Assembly (NCBI RefSeq): GCF_002270415.1
Contig: NZ_NNRI01000022.1
Location: forward strand, 868,001 to 932,000
Length of the DNA stretch: 64,000 bases
Origin: Mesorhizobium sophorae
Lineage (GTDB): Bacteria; Pseudomonadota; Alphaproteobacteria; Rhizobiales; Rhizobiaceae
Reading direction: 5' to 3'
The notes under the pieces were generated by a model. It saw only the letters and a program-made list of their open reading frames with translations. It was not told the origin of the DNA and ran no database searches. Below, one piece after another: positions 8,733-17,693 of the stretch. A program made the position numbers and the translations under genes. Position 1 is the first letter of the stretch, and the number at the start of each line of letters is the position of its first letter.

Positions 8733-9190
8733 CGATCATCCGCCGCGAAGGCGAGGTCGGCGATCATTTCTCCATCCTCGTCGAGCCCTTGTTCCACGAA
8801 ACCGGCGGCACTGTAGAGCTGTCGTGCTGCTTCATTGTGGGGTTCGTAGCAGATTGAAACGTGCCTGATGTGGCCGAGCTTTCTGATTTCGTCCAGCAGT
8901 TCACGCAACGCCGCCTTGCCGTAGCCTCTGCCCTGCCAAGTGCGGTCGATCATGAAGCGGTAGATCCGTGCTTCGTCGTCATCCTGCGGCGCCTCGTACA
9001 TCAGGAAGCCGACGACACGATCCCCAGCCATCACGACGCGGGGCCGCGCGTCACTGTCAGACATGGCTTCGTCCAGGGACTCCGCATTGCTGGCGACGAG
9101 ATCCATCTGGTCGGGGGCCAGTTGCAGGGACGTGACCAAGGCCCGGTTGGCCTTGGTCACGGAGGCGAGACGAATTTCTGCGGCCTTCAA
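8729..9190 (-). CDS. GNAT-family N-acetyltransferase in the peptide synthetase operon
   Basis: 153 residues. The acetyl-CoA pyrophosphate loop of the GNAT fold is visible as RTWQGRGYGKAAL (Q/RxxGxG/A), followed by YEPHNEAARQLYSAAGF, the typical C-terminal NxxAxxLYxxxGF motif. The start codon is TTG at 9190, overlapping the synthetase stop as TTGA, and its stop overlaps the transferase start likewise. This tight coupling suggests it modifies an amino group on the synthetase product or substrate; that is inference. Confidence 0.85.
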   Translation of the reverse strand: MKAAEIRLASVTKANRALVTSLQLAPDQMDLVASNAESLDEAMSDSDARPRVVMAGDRVVGFLMYEAPQDDDEARIYRFMIDRTWQGRGYGKAALRELLDEIRKLGHIRHVSICYEPHNEAARQLYSAAGFVEQGLDEDGEMIADLAFAADDR

Positions 9191-12100
9191 GCCGATGCCC
9201 TGGAGGCATCGTCCGTGACCGGCTCCACGAACCGATGCAGTTTGGCCGGATTGCCCCGCCAGATGGAGTTGGGCTCCAGCTCTTCGCCCTTCATCACGAA
9301 CGAGTCGACATCGACCACCGATCCTTCGCCCATCACGACGCCGTAATGGACGAATGCGGAAGGTCCAAGCGTGCAGCCTTTGCCGATGCGGATGTAATCG
9401 GACTTGAACGCGCCTTCTTCCAGCGAATGGGCCTGGATGACGCAGCCTTCATTGAGCGTGACGTCATCGCCGATCTCGACCAGCGAACGCTCGGTCAGGT
9501 TGCTGCCGCCGTCATAGACCCGCTTGCCGACCTTGACGCCCAGCATGCGCAGGATCATCGGCCGGAACGGCGTGCCGGCAAACAGACGCACGATCGGCGA
9601 ATCCGCAAGCTTCCAGTGGCGTTCATGGCGCCAGAAGGCGACGTCGTAGATCGTCGTCATCTGCGGCTTCAGCCTGCGAAAACCAAGGCTTGCCCGTTCG
9701 ACAAGGATGTAGAACGGAATGGTGATCGCGGACGTCAAAAGCACGGCGACGAAGAGCGCGACCTCCGCCCATTCGGTGTAGTAGTTCAGCGCGCGGTCCC
9801 AGATCGCCAGTGTGGCGAACAGCATGACCCATTGCGTTGCTACGAACAGCAGGATCGTCACCATGTTGTGGCGGTTCTTGAGCGGGATGCGTCGGCGGCG
9901 GTCGTCCTCGTCGACACCGGCGATGAGTTCCTTGTCGCGGTTCACCATGCGCGGGATTTCAAAGGAAGGCGAACCGAGAAGGCCGACATTCTCGCGCAAT
10001 GGCCCGTCGATGGGGATCATCACCTTGGTGCCGAGCAGGACGTTGTCGCCCGTGCGTCCATCCGGCGGGTAATAGATGTTGTTGCCGAGATAGTTGCGCT
10101 CGCCTATCCGCGTCGGCTCGAGCCTGAATGCGGAGGCGGACTTGTGCATGTTGATCATGAAAAGGCCGTCCGACACCATGGTCTCGGTGCCGATCTCGCA
10201 CAGGAGCGGGTTTTCGTGCTGCTGGTTGCTGCCGAAGTTGGAACCGGTCTGCACCACCTTGTTGAGGTTCCAGCCGATGGCGCGCATGTAGTGCACGATT
10301 GCCGAACTGTCGCCGAACAGGAGGCCGAGGACGCGGGAATTGCTCGAGAATTCGGCGGCCGTCTGCAGCCAGTAACGGAAACCGTAGAGCGTGTAGGTGC
10401 GGCCTGGCTTCAGGATCAGGCTGAACAGGCGCGGCACCAGCGTTGCCGCGAGAAAGGCCACGGCGATGTAGCCGACAAGCGTGACCGTGGTGCCGATCGC
10501 GACAATGCCGATGGTCTCCTGATAGTCGTCGCCGACGTTCTCCCAATAGCTGTGGAACAGGAGCGGCAGCGGGGTGACGATGGCAAACAGGCCAATCAGC
10601 TGGACCGCTTCGAAGAGGAAGCGCCGGATGTTGGACGGATCGACGTTGCGCACCTTGCAATAGTCCGCCGTGGTCGGCACGGCCGGCGATCCATGCCAGC
10701 GTTCGCCGTCGGGGATGCTCTGCCCGCGGTGCAGCGAGGACGAATGGCCGAGCTGGGCGCCGTCGCCGATGCTGGTGTCGATGTCGAGGGTCGAGCCGAC
10801 GCCGACGAAGGCATCGCGGCCGATGGTCAGCGGGCCGGTGTGGATGTAGCCGGACTGGGCCCTGAAGCCGAGGATCATCGATTCCTTGCGCAGGATGGTG
10901 TTGGCGCCGATCGAAATGAGGTCGGTGCAGACGGGCACCGATTTCGATTCGATGACGGCGTTCTTGCCGAGTTTGGTGCCGAGAAGCTGTAGATAGAAAC
11001 TGTAGAGCGGGCTGCCCCGGAACAGCACGACGGGTGCGGTTCGGATCAATGTCTTGACGACCCAGAAGCGGTAGTAGCGCAGGCCCCAGATGGGAAACGC
11101 CTCGGCCTTCCAGCGGCCGATGAGGACCCATTTCGCGATGACGGCGAAGCCCGACATGCCGAAGAACACGGCGGCCGAAAGCGCCACGCAGCGCAAATAG
11201 AGCTGCAGCGGATTGTCGAGCGCGTCATACATCCAGTTGAGGCCGTCATTGAACGCCCACAGCGCCACATAGCTGTAGAGTCCGTAGAACAGGAGCTGCG
11301 CCGCGCCGCAGGTCCAGTAGGCAAAATTCGACGCCTTGCGGGTGAGAACGCGCTCATTGGTGGCCGTCGTCATCCCCTCCGCCACGCTTAGGTGTTTGGC
11401 GAGGCGCGCCACGGTCGGATAGAGATAGATTTCGCGCATCGACGTCGTCGCCCATTCCTTCCTGGTGCGCACGCGCGCGCAGAAATGGGCCATCAGCAGC
11501 GAATTGGCGCCGAGATCGTCGAAGAAGTTGTCCTCGACGGACACTTCGTCGAATTTCAGCACCGCGGCCAGTGCGTCGGCCAGGAAACGCTCGTCGTCAT
11601 TGCCCGGCGGCACCATCGTGCGATCGGCCGACAGCCGGAGGCTTGTCGGTTTCGGCAGCTGGCGAAGGTCGACCTTGTTGGAGACCGTCATCGGGATCGC
11701 CGGCAGTTCCTCCAGGTAGGACGGCACCATGTAGTCCGGCAGGCGTCGCTTCATCACCTGGGCGAGATCCGCGCGGGAAATCGCCGGCAGGCCTGGTTTT
11801 GGCGCGTAGTAGGCAACGAGTTCGACGCGACCGGGCTCGATCTCCCAGGTGGTGACGGCAGCCTGCGCGATCTCAGGCTGGTCCAGCAGCACCGCCTCGA
11901 TCTCGCCGAGTTCGATGCGATAGCCGCGGATCTTCACCTGGGTGTCGATGCGCCCGTTATACTCGATCTCGCCCTTGTCGTTGATGCGGCCAAGGTCGCC
12001 CGTCCGGTAGATGCGCTGCGACGGGTTGTTGGGCAGGCCGACGAAATCGGCGATGAATTTCTGGTGCGTCAGATCCGGCCGGTTGAGATAGCCGACCGCA

Positions 12101-13311
12101 AGCCCGATGCCGGCGATGCCGATCTCACCCAGTTCACCCGGCTCGGCAAGCTGCGGCAGCGAAGCGTCGAGAATGACGATCGAGTAGGTCGGCAACGGCG
12201 CGCCGATCGTCACCGGACTGTCGGGCGTCAGCACGCTCATGGTTGCGGTGACGGTGGCTTCGGTCGGGCCATAGGTGTTGAGGATTTGCCGTCCAGGCTT
12301 CGACCAGCGCACCACCAGATTGTGCGGGCAGGCCTCGCCGCCCACCAGCAGCGTGCGCAGGCTGGGCACGTCGCTCGCCATCGACGACAACAGGGTCGGG
12401 CTGCAGGCCATGCAGGTGATGTCATGGAGCCGCAGGAAATCCGCCAGTTCCTCGCCGACAAGAGGCATCTGGCCCGGCGCCGGCACGACCGTCGCGCCGG
12501 CGACAAACGGCACCCAGATCTCTTCGGAGGAAAAGTCGAAGGCGATGGTCATGCCCTGATAGACACGATCGCCCGGCCGGTATCCGTAGGACGCGGCGGC
12601 GACCCTGATAAAGTTGACGAAGCTCTGGTGCTTGATGACCACGCCCTTGGGTTTGCCGGTGGTGCCCGAGGTGTAGAGGATGTAGCAGGTGTCGTCCGAT
12701 ACAGCGGTCCTCGCATCCGGCTTCAGCGGCGCGCTGGACTGTTTGGAGATCTCGGTGGCGGCGCTGTCGATCAACAGGTGGGGAACGGGCAGTTGATCGG
12801 CTCGCGACGCGTAGGCGGCGATGGTGACGATCAGGCTGACGCTGGCGTCTTCGATGATGAGCGTCATCCGCTCCTGGGGAAACGCGGTGGCCAGCGGCAC
12901 GAAGGCCGCGCCTGCCTTCATAACCGCCAGCACGGCAACATAGGTCTCCGCCGACCGGTCGAGAATGAGCCCAACGCGGTCACCCCTTCGCACGCCTCGC
13001 TTGACCAGCAGGCGGGCGAACTGGTTGGCACGGTTGTCCAGCTCCTGATACGTCCAGACACGCCCGTCGGAGATCACCGCCGGCAATGCGGCAAATGTCT
13101 CGGCGAGCTCTTCGAAGACGGTATCGAGCCGCTCACCGGGTTGCCCCTGCCGGGCAAAGTCGGCGCCCGTCAGGACCTGGCTGCGCGCGCCCCTTCCGGA
13201 GCCGTGAGCGGCCTCCACGAGCGTATCGACGATTGCCAGGCCAGTTTCCGGCTGGCTGTCCGGTCTTGCCGCGTCCAGTTCGGCGATATCGAAACCTTGG
13301 TCCATGTCCAT
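9187..13311 (-). CDS. Pls/PosA-family single-module non-ribosomal peptide synthetase
   Basis: 1374 residues. An adenylation domain (~65-550) has A3 YTSGTTGKPKG (213-223), A5 NTYGPTEAT, A7 YRTGDL, A8 RGYRIELGE and the A10 lysine in SNKVD. A carrier domain has its phosphopantetheine serine at ~S604 (LGANSL). There is no condensation domain; the remaining ~700 residues alternate membrane segments with hexapeptide-repeat (left-handed beta-helix) domains, as in epsilon-poly-lysine synthetase (Pls) and related homopolymer synthetases. Aligning by eye to GrsA positions gives the pocket code D-F-E-A-L-G-T-V-T-K; the Glu hints at a basic amino acid. Two ATGs (13311, 13305) are possible starts. The product is unknown. 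Confidence 0.9.
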   Translation of the reverse strand: MDMDQGFDIAELDAARPDSQPETGLAIVDTLVEAAHGSGRGARSQVLTGADFARQGQPGERLDTVFEELAETFAALPAVISDGRVWTYQELDNRANQFARLLVKRGVRRGDRVGLILDRSAETYVAVLAVMKAGAAFVPLATAFPQERMTLIIEDASVSLIVTIAAYASRADQLPVPHLLIDSAATEISKQSSAPLKPDARTAVSDDTCYILYTSGTTGKPKGVVIKHQSFVNFIRVAAASYGYRPGDRVYQGMTIAFDFSSEEIWVPFVAGATVVPAPGQMPLVGEELADFLRLHDITCMACSPTLLSSMASDVPSLRTLLVGGEACPHNLVVRWSKPGRQILNTYGPTEATVTATMSVLTPDSPVTIGAPLPTYSIVILDASLPQLAEPGELGEIGIAGIGLAVGYLNRPDLTHQKFIADFVGLPNNPSQRIYRTGDLGRINDKGEIEYNGRIDTQVKIRGYRIELGEIEAVLLDQPEIAQAAVTTWEIEPGRVELVAYYAPKPGLPAISRADLAQVMKRRLPDYMVPSYLEELPAIPMTVSNKVDLRQLPKPTSLRLSADRTMVPPGNDDERFLADALAAVLKFDEVSVEDNFFDDLGANSLLMAHFCARVRTRKEWATTSMREIYLYPTVARLAKHLSVAEGMTTATNERVLTRKASNFAYWTCGAAQLLFYGLYSYVALWAFNDGLNWMYDALDNPLQLYLRCVALSAAVFFGMSGFAVIAKWVLIGRWKAEAFPIWGLRYYRFWVVKTLIRTAPVVLFRGSPLYSFYLQLLGTKLGKNAVIESKSVPVCTDLISIGANTILRKESMILGFRAQSGYIHTGPLTIGRDAFVGVGSTLDIDTSIGDGAQLGHSSSLHRGQSIPDGERWHGSPAVPTTADYCKVRNVDPSNIRRFLFEAVQLIGLFAIVTPLPLLFHSYWENVGDDYQETIGIVAIGTTVTLVGYIAVAFLAATLVPRLFSLILKPGRTYTLYGFRYWLQTAAEFSSNSRVLGLLFGDSSAIVHYMRAIGWNLNKVVQTGSNFGSNQQHENPLLCEIGTETMVSDGLFMINMHKSASAFRLEPTRIGERNYLGNNIYYPPDGRTGDNVLLGTKVMIPIDGPLRENVGLLGSPSFEIPRMVNRDKELIAGVDEDDRRRRIPLKNRHNMVTILLFVATQWVMLFATLAIWDRALNYYTEWAEVALFVAVLLTSAITIPFYILVERASLGFRRLKPQMTTIYDVAFWRHERHWKLADSPIVRLFAGTPFRPMILRMLGVKVGKRVYDGGSNLTERSLVEIGDDVTLNEGCVIQAHSLEEGAFKSDYIRIGKGCTLGPSAFVHYGVVMGEGSVVDVDSFVMKGEELEPNSIWRGNPAKLHRFVEPVTDDASRASA

Positions 13312-13588
13312 TCTTTCCCGTCTTGGCCGAGCAACGGCTACCGCAGCCGTTTCCGGCCGCCGCGGGAGGTTATGCCATCCGATCTTTTCGCCAGTTTTTC
13401 CGAACTGTTGAATATTGTTTCTGGATTGTGTCTGGGCGCTCTTCTTGCCCTCCGCCTTAGGGCTCCGAATTCAGGTCAACAAAGGCCTGACGACGGCCAG
13501 TCCGGCGGTGTCGGCGGCTTTTGTGCTGGTGGCTTTTCGATAGGAATTTATTCTTGACATGGTGAGGGCAGCTATGCTACACATTCGT

Positions 13589-13635
13589 CCATGGTGCTGA
13601 TTTGCGCCAATGACCCGCCGCACAGGCGGGTTTTT
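13589..13635 (+). ncRNA. Candidate very short transcript with terminator
   Basis: TTGACA at 13554-13559 and CTACAC at 13577-13582 (17-base spacer) form a sigma70-like promoter. The predicted start near 13589 is followed by a GC-rich hairpin (ACCCGCC at 13613-13619 pairing with GGCGGGT at 13625-13631) and a T-run. The transcript would be only ~45 nt, so this could be an orphan leader or attenuator rather than an sRNA. Confidence 0.3.
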
Positions 13636-13757
13636 GCGTTTGATGCTTCGTCAACCAACGCGCCGGCGCCCGAAGGAACCCGTTAACTTGGATTTGTTGC
13701 GCTGCTCTCCCTTGTTGGTCCTTGGGGGAGGGTGAAGCCTCCGCCGTCGAGCTCCAC

Positions 13758-13917
13758 GGCGCCCCCTCTGGCCTGCCGGCCATCTCCCCCACAAGGAGGG
13801 AGATTGGCCGGTACATCCGCTTTCGCTAACTTTCAACGTTGCAAGAAAACGCCGGCGCCGAAGCTGCCAATCTCCCCCACAAGTGGGGGAGATGGCCGGC
13901 AGGCCAGAGGGGGGCGC
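13758..13917. repeat. Palindromic repeat family B (inverted pair)
   Basis: GCGCCCCCTCTGGCCTGCCG at 13758 onward is mirrored by GGCCAGAGGGGGGCGC ending near 13917; each arm also has its own CTCCCCCAC/GTGGGGGAG hairpin. The same unit appears at 38651-38704, 40120-40165, 59938-59998 and 60419-60475. Confidence 0.75.
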
Positions 13918-13980
13918 CGTAGGGCGCCACCTTCGTGCAGGCTTCGCGCATGGTCATGCAAATTTTTCGTCCGGATTGGC

Positions 13981-14010
13981 GCCGCGTTCTTCCCTGACGC
14001 AACGGAGGAA
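13981..14010 (+). repeat. Orphan copy of the stress-gene leader
   Basis: This 30-base stretch (GTTCTTCCCTGACGCAACGG core plus GAGGAA) differs at about two positions from 7511-7540, which contains the -10 and ribosome-binding site of the DUF2934-type gene. No open frame follows it here, so it looks like the remnant of a lost paralogue. Confidence 0.6.
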
Positions 14011-14040
14011 CCTCAAGCCGCAGGCCTAGCGGCAAACCCA

Positions 14041-15909
14041 CTACGGCAGCGCCCGTGCGCTCTGCCAAAGCCAGATTGCGAGCGAGCCGGATCGCCCACG
14101 GATCTGTGTTTCCACAGGCCCTTTCAGGGTACCGGATTTGAACAACGCGCAGTCGCTTCCGGCGGCATCGAGCATTTTGTCGCTCACCGCGACTTCGGCA
14201 TCCTGGTCGGCCGCGATCTCCATCAGGCGGCTGGCAACGTTGACCGTGTCGCCAATGGCCGCGATGTGCTGACGGCCTTCGCCGCCGAGCCGAGAGGCCA
14301 CGATCGTTCCGTGGTGGGCGCCGATCTTGAAGCCGAGCCGGGATGCGGTCGGTGCAGGCAACGACGCCAGCCAATCGTTGGTGCGGCTGGAGAGCCCCAC
14401 ACAACAGCGGGCGGCATTGAAGGCGTCATTTGCCGCCGGTTCCGGCAGGCCGAACAGGATCATGGCTCCGTCACCCATGAAACTCGTGACGACGCCGCCG
14501 CAGTTCGTCACTTCTTCGCCGACCAACGCATGAAAACTGTTCAGGAGTTCTCGGGTGGCGATCGGTCCCAGTGTTTCGCTCAGTCCGGTGAAGCCGGACA
14601 GGTCGATGAACAGGATGGCGGCGTCTGTCCGGACGGGCTCCAAGAGGAAGTCGCCATGCCTGGCCAGCCACTCGCCCATGCCTGGGGCTTCAACGCGTTG
14701 AAGCAATTGGCTCTGCGTTGCGAAAAATTGCGCCCGGCTCCTGCCCAGCCAAAGCTGCGCGGCACCGAACAGGATGGCAGGCGGAATGGCGGCGGTCATC
14801 GGCAGCGCGGCGCTCAGCCAGATGTGGTGCAAGAAAGCGGTCATGTTGACCACCAGCCAGACCAGGATCACGCCGGCGACCGCCGCGAGGCCGCCGGCGT
14901 TTCGCCGCCATGCCAACAGCCCGACAAGGACCATTGGCAGCACCACTGCAAAGCCGGCATCGGCAAGCCGGACATACTGGTCTCGCACGACGGCGTCGCC
15001 GGCCATCAAGTGGGCAATCGCCGTCGACATGACTTCGACGCCCGGGAGGATGGGATCGAACGGGGTCGGGTAAACATCGCCGGTGCCGGTCGCAGTGGCT
15101 CCGATCACCACAATTCGATCCAGGATCGTGCGGGGATCGAGTTGGCCATCCAGCACGGTCGCCGCGCTGATCGTGCGGATCGTGCCGCGCGGGCCATAGA
15201 AGGTCAGAGGCAGGATGTGACCAATGTCGGTCCGGATTGAGCGTCCGCCCAGCGATAGATGATCGGCTGCGATTTCTGGATCCCCTCCTGCTGCCATAGC
15301 GGCAACACGCAAGGGGAAAGACGTTTCCAGCCGATCTCCGGCCCGAAACAGCAACGGCACGAAGCGGGGCGTTCCCGTCTTGTCGGTGGCCACGTTGACG
15401 ACGCCGACAGCTGCGGCATCCGAGAATGCTTTCAGCGGCCACAGAAACCGCTCGGCATTCGGCACGCCGGCGATGGGTCCGTCGCCCTTGGCCACCGTCC
15501 ATTGTTCACCTCCGGGATAGACCGCCGCGGCAGCGATGACGCTCGCACTCCCGCTCAGCGAACGTGCGAGCGCCTCATCGTTGTCTTTTTCCCCGGGATC
15601 GACCAGCAGCAGGTCGAGCGCAATGGCTTTCGGTCCAAGCCGCGCGATCGTATCGACAAGCCGGGCAAGCGTGGCGCGGCTAAGGGGATATGCACCCTCG
15701 TGGCGCACCGCTTCGTCGTCTATCGCGACAATGGTGATCAGCTCCGGTGGCTTTGCCGTTCCTCGAACAAGCGTTCGAAGATCGGTCATCGTGGCTTCGA
15801 CGCGGTCGAGAAACCACAAATTGCCGCGCCAGTGCGCGAAGCCCAGGCCGGCGCCCCAAAGACCCGCCAGGATGAGCGCGATCAGCGTCGGAAGCGCTCG
15901 CCTGCTCAC
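14041..15909 (-). CDS. CHASE2-domain class III adenylate/guanylate cyclase
   Basis: 622 residues. The N-terminal membrane segment (7-26) is followed by a large extracytoplasmic CHASE2 sensor (about 35-300, with VAIDDEAV and AIALDLLLVDP), three membrane helices (~310-390) and a C-terminal class III cyclase domain. The catalytic parts AILFIDLSGFTGL (metal Asp), FMGDGAMILFG, and the GDTVNVASRL segment are present. It probably makes cAMP in response to a periplasmic signal. The start codon is GTG at 15909, six bases after the FecR-domain gene, so the two are cotranscribed and presumably form one sensing unit. Confidence 0.88.
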   Translation of the reverse strand: MSRRALPTLIALILAGLWGAGLGFAHWRGNLWFLDRVEATMTDLRTLVRGTAKPPELITIVAIDDEAVRHEGAYPLSRATLARLVDTIARLGPKAIALDLLLVDPGEKDNDEALARSLSGSASVIAAAAVYPGGEQWTVAKGDGPIAGVPNAERFLWPLKAFSDAAAVGVVNVATDKTGTPRFVPLLFRAGDRLETSFPLRVAAMAAGGDPEIAADHLSLGGRSIRTDIGHILPLTFYGPRGTIRTISAATVLDGQLDPRTILDRIVVIGATATGTGDVYPTPFDPILPGVEVMSTAIAHLMAGDAVVRDQYVRLADAGFAVVLPMVLVGLLAWRRNAGGLAAVAGVILVWLVVNMTAFLHHIWLSAALPMTAAIPPAILFGAAQLWLGRSRAQFFATQSQLLQRVEAPGMGEWLARHGDFLLEPVRTDAAILFIDLSGFTGLSETLGPIATRELLNSFHALVGEEVTNCGGVVTSFMGDGAMILFGLPEPAANDAFNAARCCVGLSSRTNDWLASLPAPTASRLGFKIGAHHGTIVASRLGGEGRQHIAAIGDTVNVASRLMEIAADQDAEVAVSDKMLDAAGSDCALFKSGTLKGPVETQIRGRSGSLAIWLWQSARALP

Positions 15910-15915
15910 TGCGGC

Positions 15916-16446
15916 TCACTGGCCGAAGCGGGCCAGCAAGGCGGAAACGCGCTTGGCGGGCCAGCGCTTGACGGTCAGCGGTCCTGTTCCGGCCTCGACG
16001 TCGACGCCATCGCCCGGCGCCAGCACCACGCCGGCTCTGGACGCGGGCCGGTTCACGGCGACGCGGCCTCTGAGGACGAAGACAGACGTCTTGCCCCCGC
16101 CGACGTCGACTGCCCATTTGGTGCCGCGCGCCGCGGCGATCGCCTGCGGGGTGACAACCGCGAAGCCAGCCGGGATCGAGCCGGCCGGAGCATCGAGCAG
16201 CAGCGCCTTGCGCCGCAATCTGACCGTATCGACCTTGCCGTTTCGATCGCGGTCCGCCAGCGTGAACCGAGCCCCACCTTCGACAATGATGGTAAGGCCT
16301 TCCTGACACCTCAGGATCTGTCGGGACGTGCCGCCCTCCGGCTCGAACGCACACCCTGCGCCCTGCGCCAGGGCGGCATCCACCCAGAAGACACCGACAA
16401 ACAGGCCAGCCACCAGGCTACGGAAAAATCGGTCCCTTGCGCTCAT
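15916..16446 (-). CDS. FecR-domain secreted protein
   Basis: 176 residues from the ATG at 16446, which has an AAGGGGGA site; an earlier in-frame ATG has none. A signal peptide (RFFRSLVAGLFVGVFWVDAALA) precedes a FecR-like beta domain with the typical TPQAIAAARGTKWAV and VFVLRGRVAV segments. No sigma/anti-sigma pair is nearby; instead it is the first gene of an operon with the CHASE2 cyclase. Paired FecR and CHASE2-cyclase genes recur in proteobacteria, and a role as a periplasmic ligand or partner of the CHASE2 domain is a fair inference. Confidence 0.8.
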   Translation of the reverse strand: MSARDRFFRSLVAGLFVGVFWVDAALAQGAGCAFEPEGGTSRQILRCQEGLTIIVEGGARFTLADRDRNGKVDTVRLRRKALLLDAPAGSIPAGFAVVTPQAIAAARGTKWAVDVGGGKTSVFVLRGRVAVNRPASRAGVVLAPGDGVDVEAGTGPLTVKRWPAKRVSALLARFGQ

Positions 16447-17023
16447 CGATGTCCCCCTTGCTCTTGTAAATTGCTCCTGCAAAAATCCGCGGCAAGAAAA
16501 TCTGCCGCCGCCAGCCGGGCGGCATGCGTACGAACCGGCACTTGCAGCCGTGTCGAGCTAAGACAGCAGAATGCCGACCGGCGATCCTAGCACGACAAAG
16601 CTGCTCCGACACCAAGCAAGGCCCCGGCCGCGATGCGAATGTCGACGAATGTCAGGCGGTGACGTTTGCTGCCGATGACGCAGTCGAGGTGCTGGAGGGA
16701 CCGGCAATGACGGAGCGCCCCACGCAAGAAGGGCGAAAAACCCGGCAAGCGGGAGGGGCCTTTCGACACTCGTGAGGCGGTCGAGAAGCACGAGTGTAAG
16801 GTGCAGGCGTGTATTGACGTTCGTCTCGGCGAGCGGCGACTCAAATTTCACTGACCATTATTTTGTTGAAGTCGGTGCCGATAGGAGAACGTCTACAGTC
16901 TTGGGTTCGGACCAAAAGTGGATAGACCGTTGACGGCGGACTGCAGCAACGCAGCATTTTCCACTTTGAGGCGAAATAATTCTCAACTATGGTCCGCGAG
17001 GCTTAAGGCATGGGGGATTGCCG
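16447..17023. other. Intergenic region with gene remnant
   Basis: The divergent gap between the FecR-domain gene and the L,D-transpeptidase gene should hold both promoters. It also holds the decayed copy of the 49-aa gene (16716-16806). The stretch 16860-17010 is comparatively AT-rich, as expected for the transpeptidase promoter. No intact gene was seen. Confidence 0.5.
16716..16806 (+). pseudogene. Decayed copy of the 49-aa basic protein gene
   Basis: The DNA matches 7915-8000 of the intact gene through CGCAAGAA, AAACCCGGCAAGCGG, TTCGACACTCGTGAGGCGG and GTAAGGTGCAG, but has lost roughly ten bases in the middle and the frame is broken. No start or ribosome-binding site survives. Confidence 0.6.
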
Positions 17024-17683
17024 ATGGTTTTATCACGCAGGGGTGTCGTGCTCGGCGGTCTGGCGCTGGTCGGGGTCGGTGCAACCGGCAATATTGTTCA
17101 AGCCGCGACGGCAAAATCCTTTTTCGCCGGTACCGCCATTGACAACAATTTTGTCTATCGCAAGACCAACTTCGCCAAGATCGACAAGAGATGGCATCGC
17201 CAGATCGTCAAGTATTTCAGCAGCGAGCCGGTCGGCACCGTCGTGGTCGACACCCGCCACCACTTCCTCTACCTCATCATGGAAAACAAGACCGCCATCC
17301 GCTACGGCGTCGGCGTCGGCAAGGACGGCTTCAAATGGTACGGCCGCGCGACGATCGACCGCCGCGCGCTGTGGCCGCAATGGGTCCCGCCCCCCGAAAT
17401 GCGCAAGCGCAGGCCGGAGCTACCGCCCATGATCGCAGGCGGCGCGTCCAACAATCCGCTCGGGCCGCGCGCGCTCTATCTGTACCGCGACGGCGCTGAC
17501 ATCGGCTACCGCCTGCATGGCACGCTGGAGCCATGGAGCATCGGCACCGACGCTTCCAGCGGCTGCATCCGCATGTTCCCGGAAGACATCATCGACCTCT
17601 ACCAGCGGTGCCCGATCGGCACAGCGGTGGAGGTCCTGCCGCACATCGCCGACCAGGCGCCCGCTTCCACCACTGTCGAATGA
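17024..17683 (+). CDS. L,D-transpeptidase (YkuD domain)
   Basis: 219 residues. The ATG at 17024 is chosen because GGGGG at 17012-17016 is well spaced; a TTG six bases upstream is also in frame. A Tat-like/Sec leader (SRRGVVLGGLALVGV) exports it. The catalytic signature HGTLEPWSIG...SSGCIRM contains the YkuD histidine, the nucleophile cysteine and the arginine. It cross-links peptidoglycan (3-3 bonds) or ties outer-membrane proteins to it. The OmpA-like lipoprotein gene starts 10 bases after its stop, suggesting a shared cell-envelope job. Confidence 0.9.
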   Translation: MVLSRRGVVLGGLALVGVGATGNIVQAATAKSFFAGTAIDNNFVYRKTNFAKIDKRWHRQIVKYFSSEPVGTVVVDTRHHFLYLIMENKTAIRYGVGVGKDGFKWYGRATIDRRALWPQWVPPPEMRKRRPELPPMIAGGASNNPLGPRALYLYRDGADIGYRLHGTLEPWSIGTDASSGCIRMFPEDIIDLYQRCPIGTAVEVLPHIADQAPASTTVE

Positions 17684-17693
17684 TTGGCGCCTC

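Larger units (their letters stand above)
13312..14040. other. 730-base intergenic region: synthetase promoter, short transcript, repeats
   Basis: This holds the leader and promoter region of the synthetase operon (13312 to about 13500), a sigma70-like promoter with a nearby terminator (13554-13635), an inverted pair of family B repeats (13758-13917), and a copy of the leader found before the DUF2934-type gene (13981-14010). No protein-coding gene is credible. Confidence 0.6.

Noticed and set aside
11392..13557. A 721-codon open frame on the plus strand antisense to the synthetase
   Set aside because: It mirrors the GC-rich codons of the synthetase, is rich in Arg/His/Gly/Asp without any motif, and the minus-strand gene has complete domain evidence. 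The same holds for the plus-strand frame at 9235-10992.
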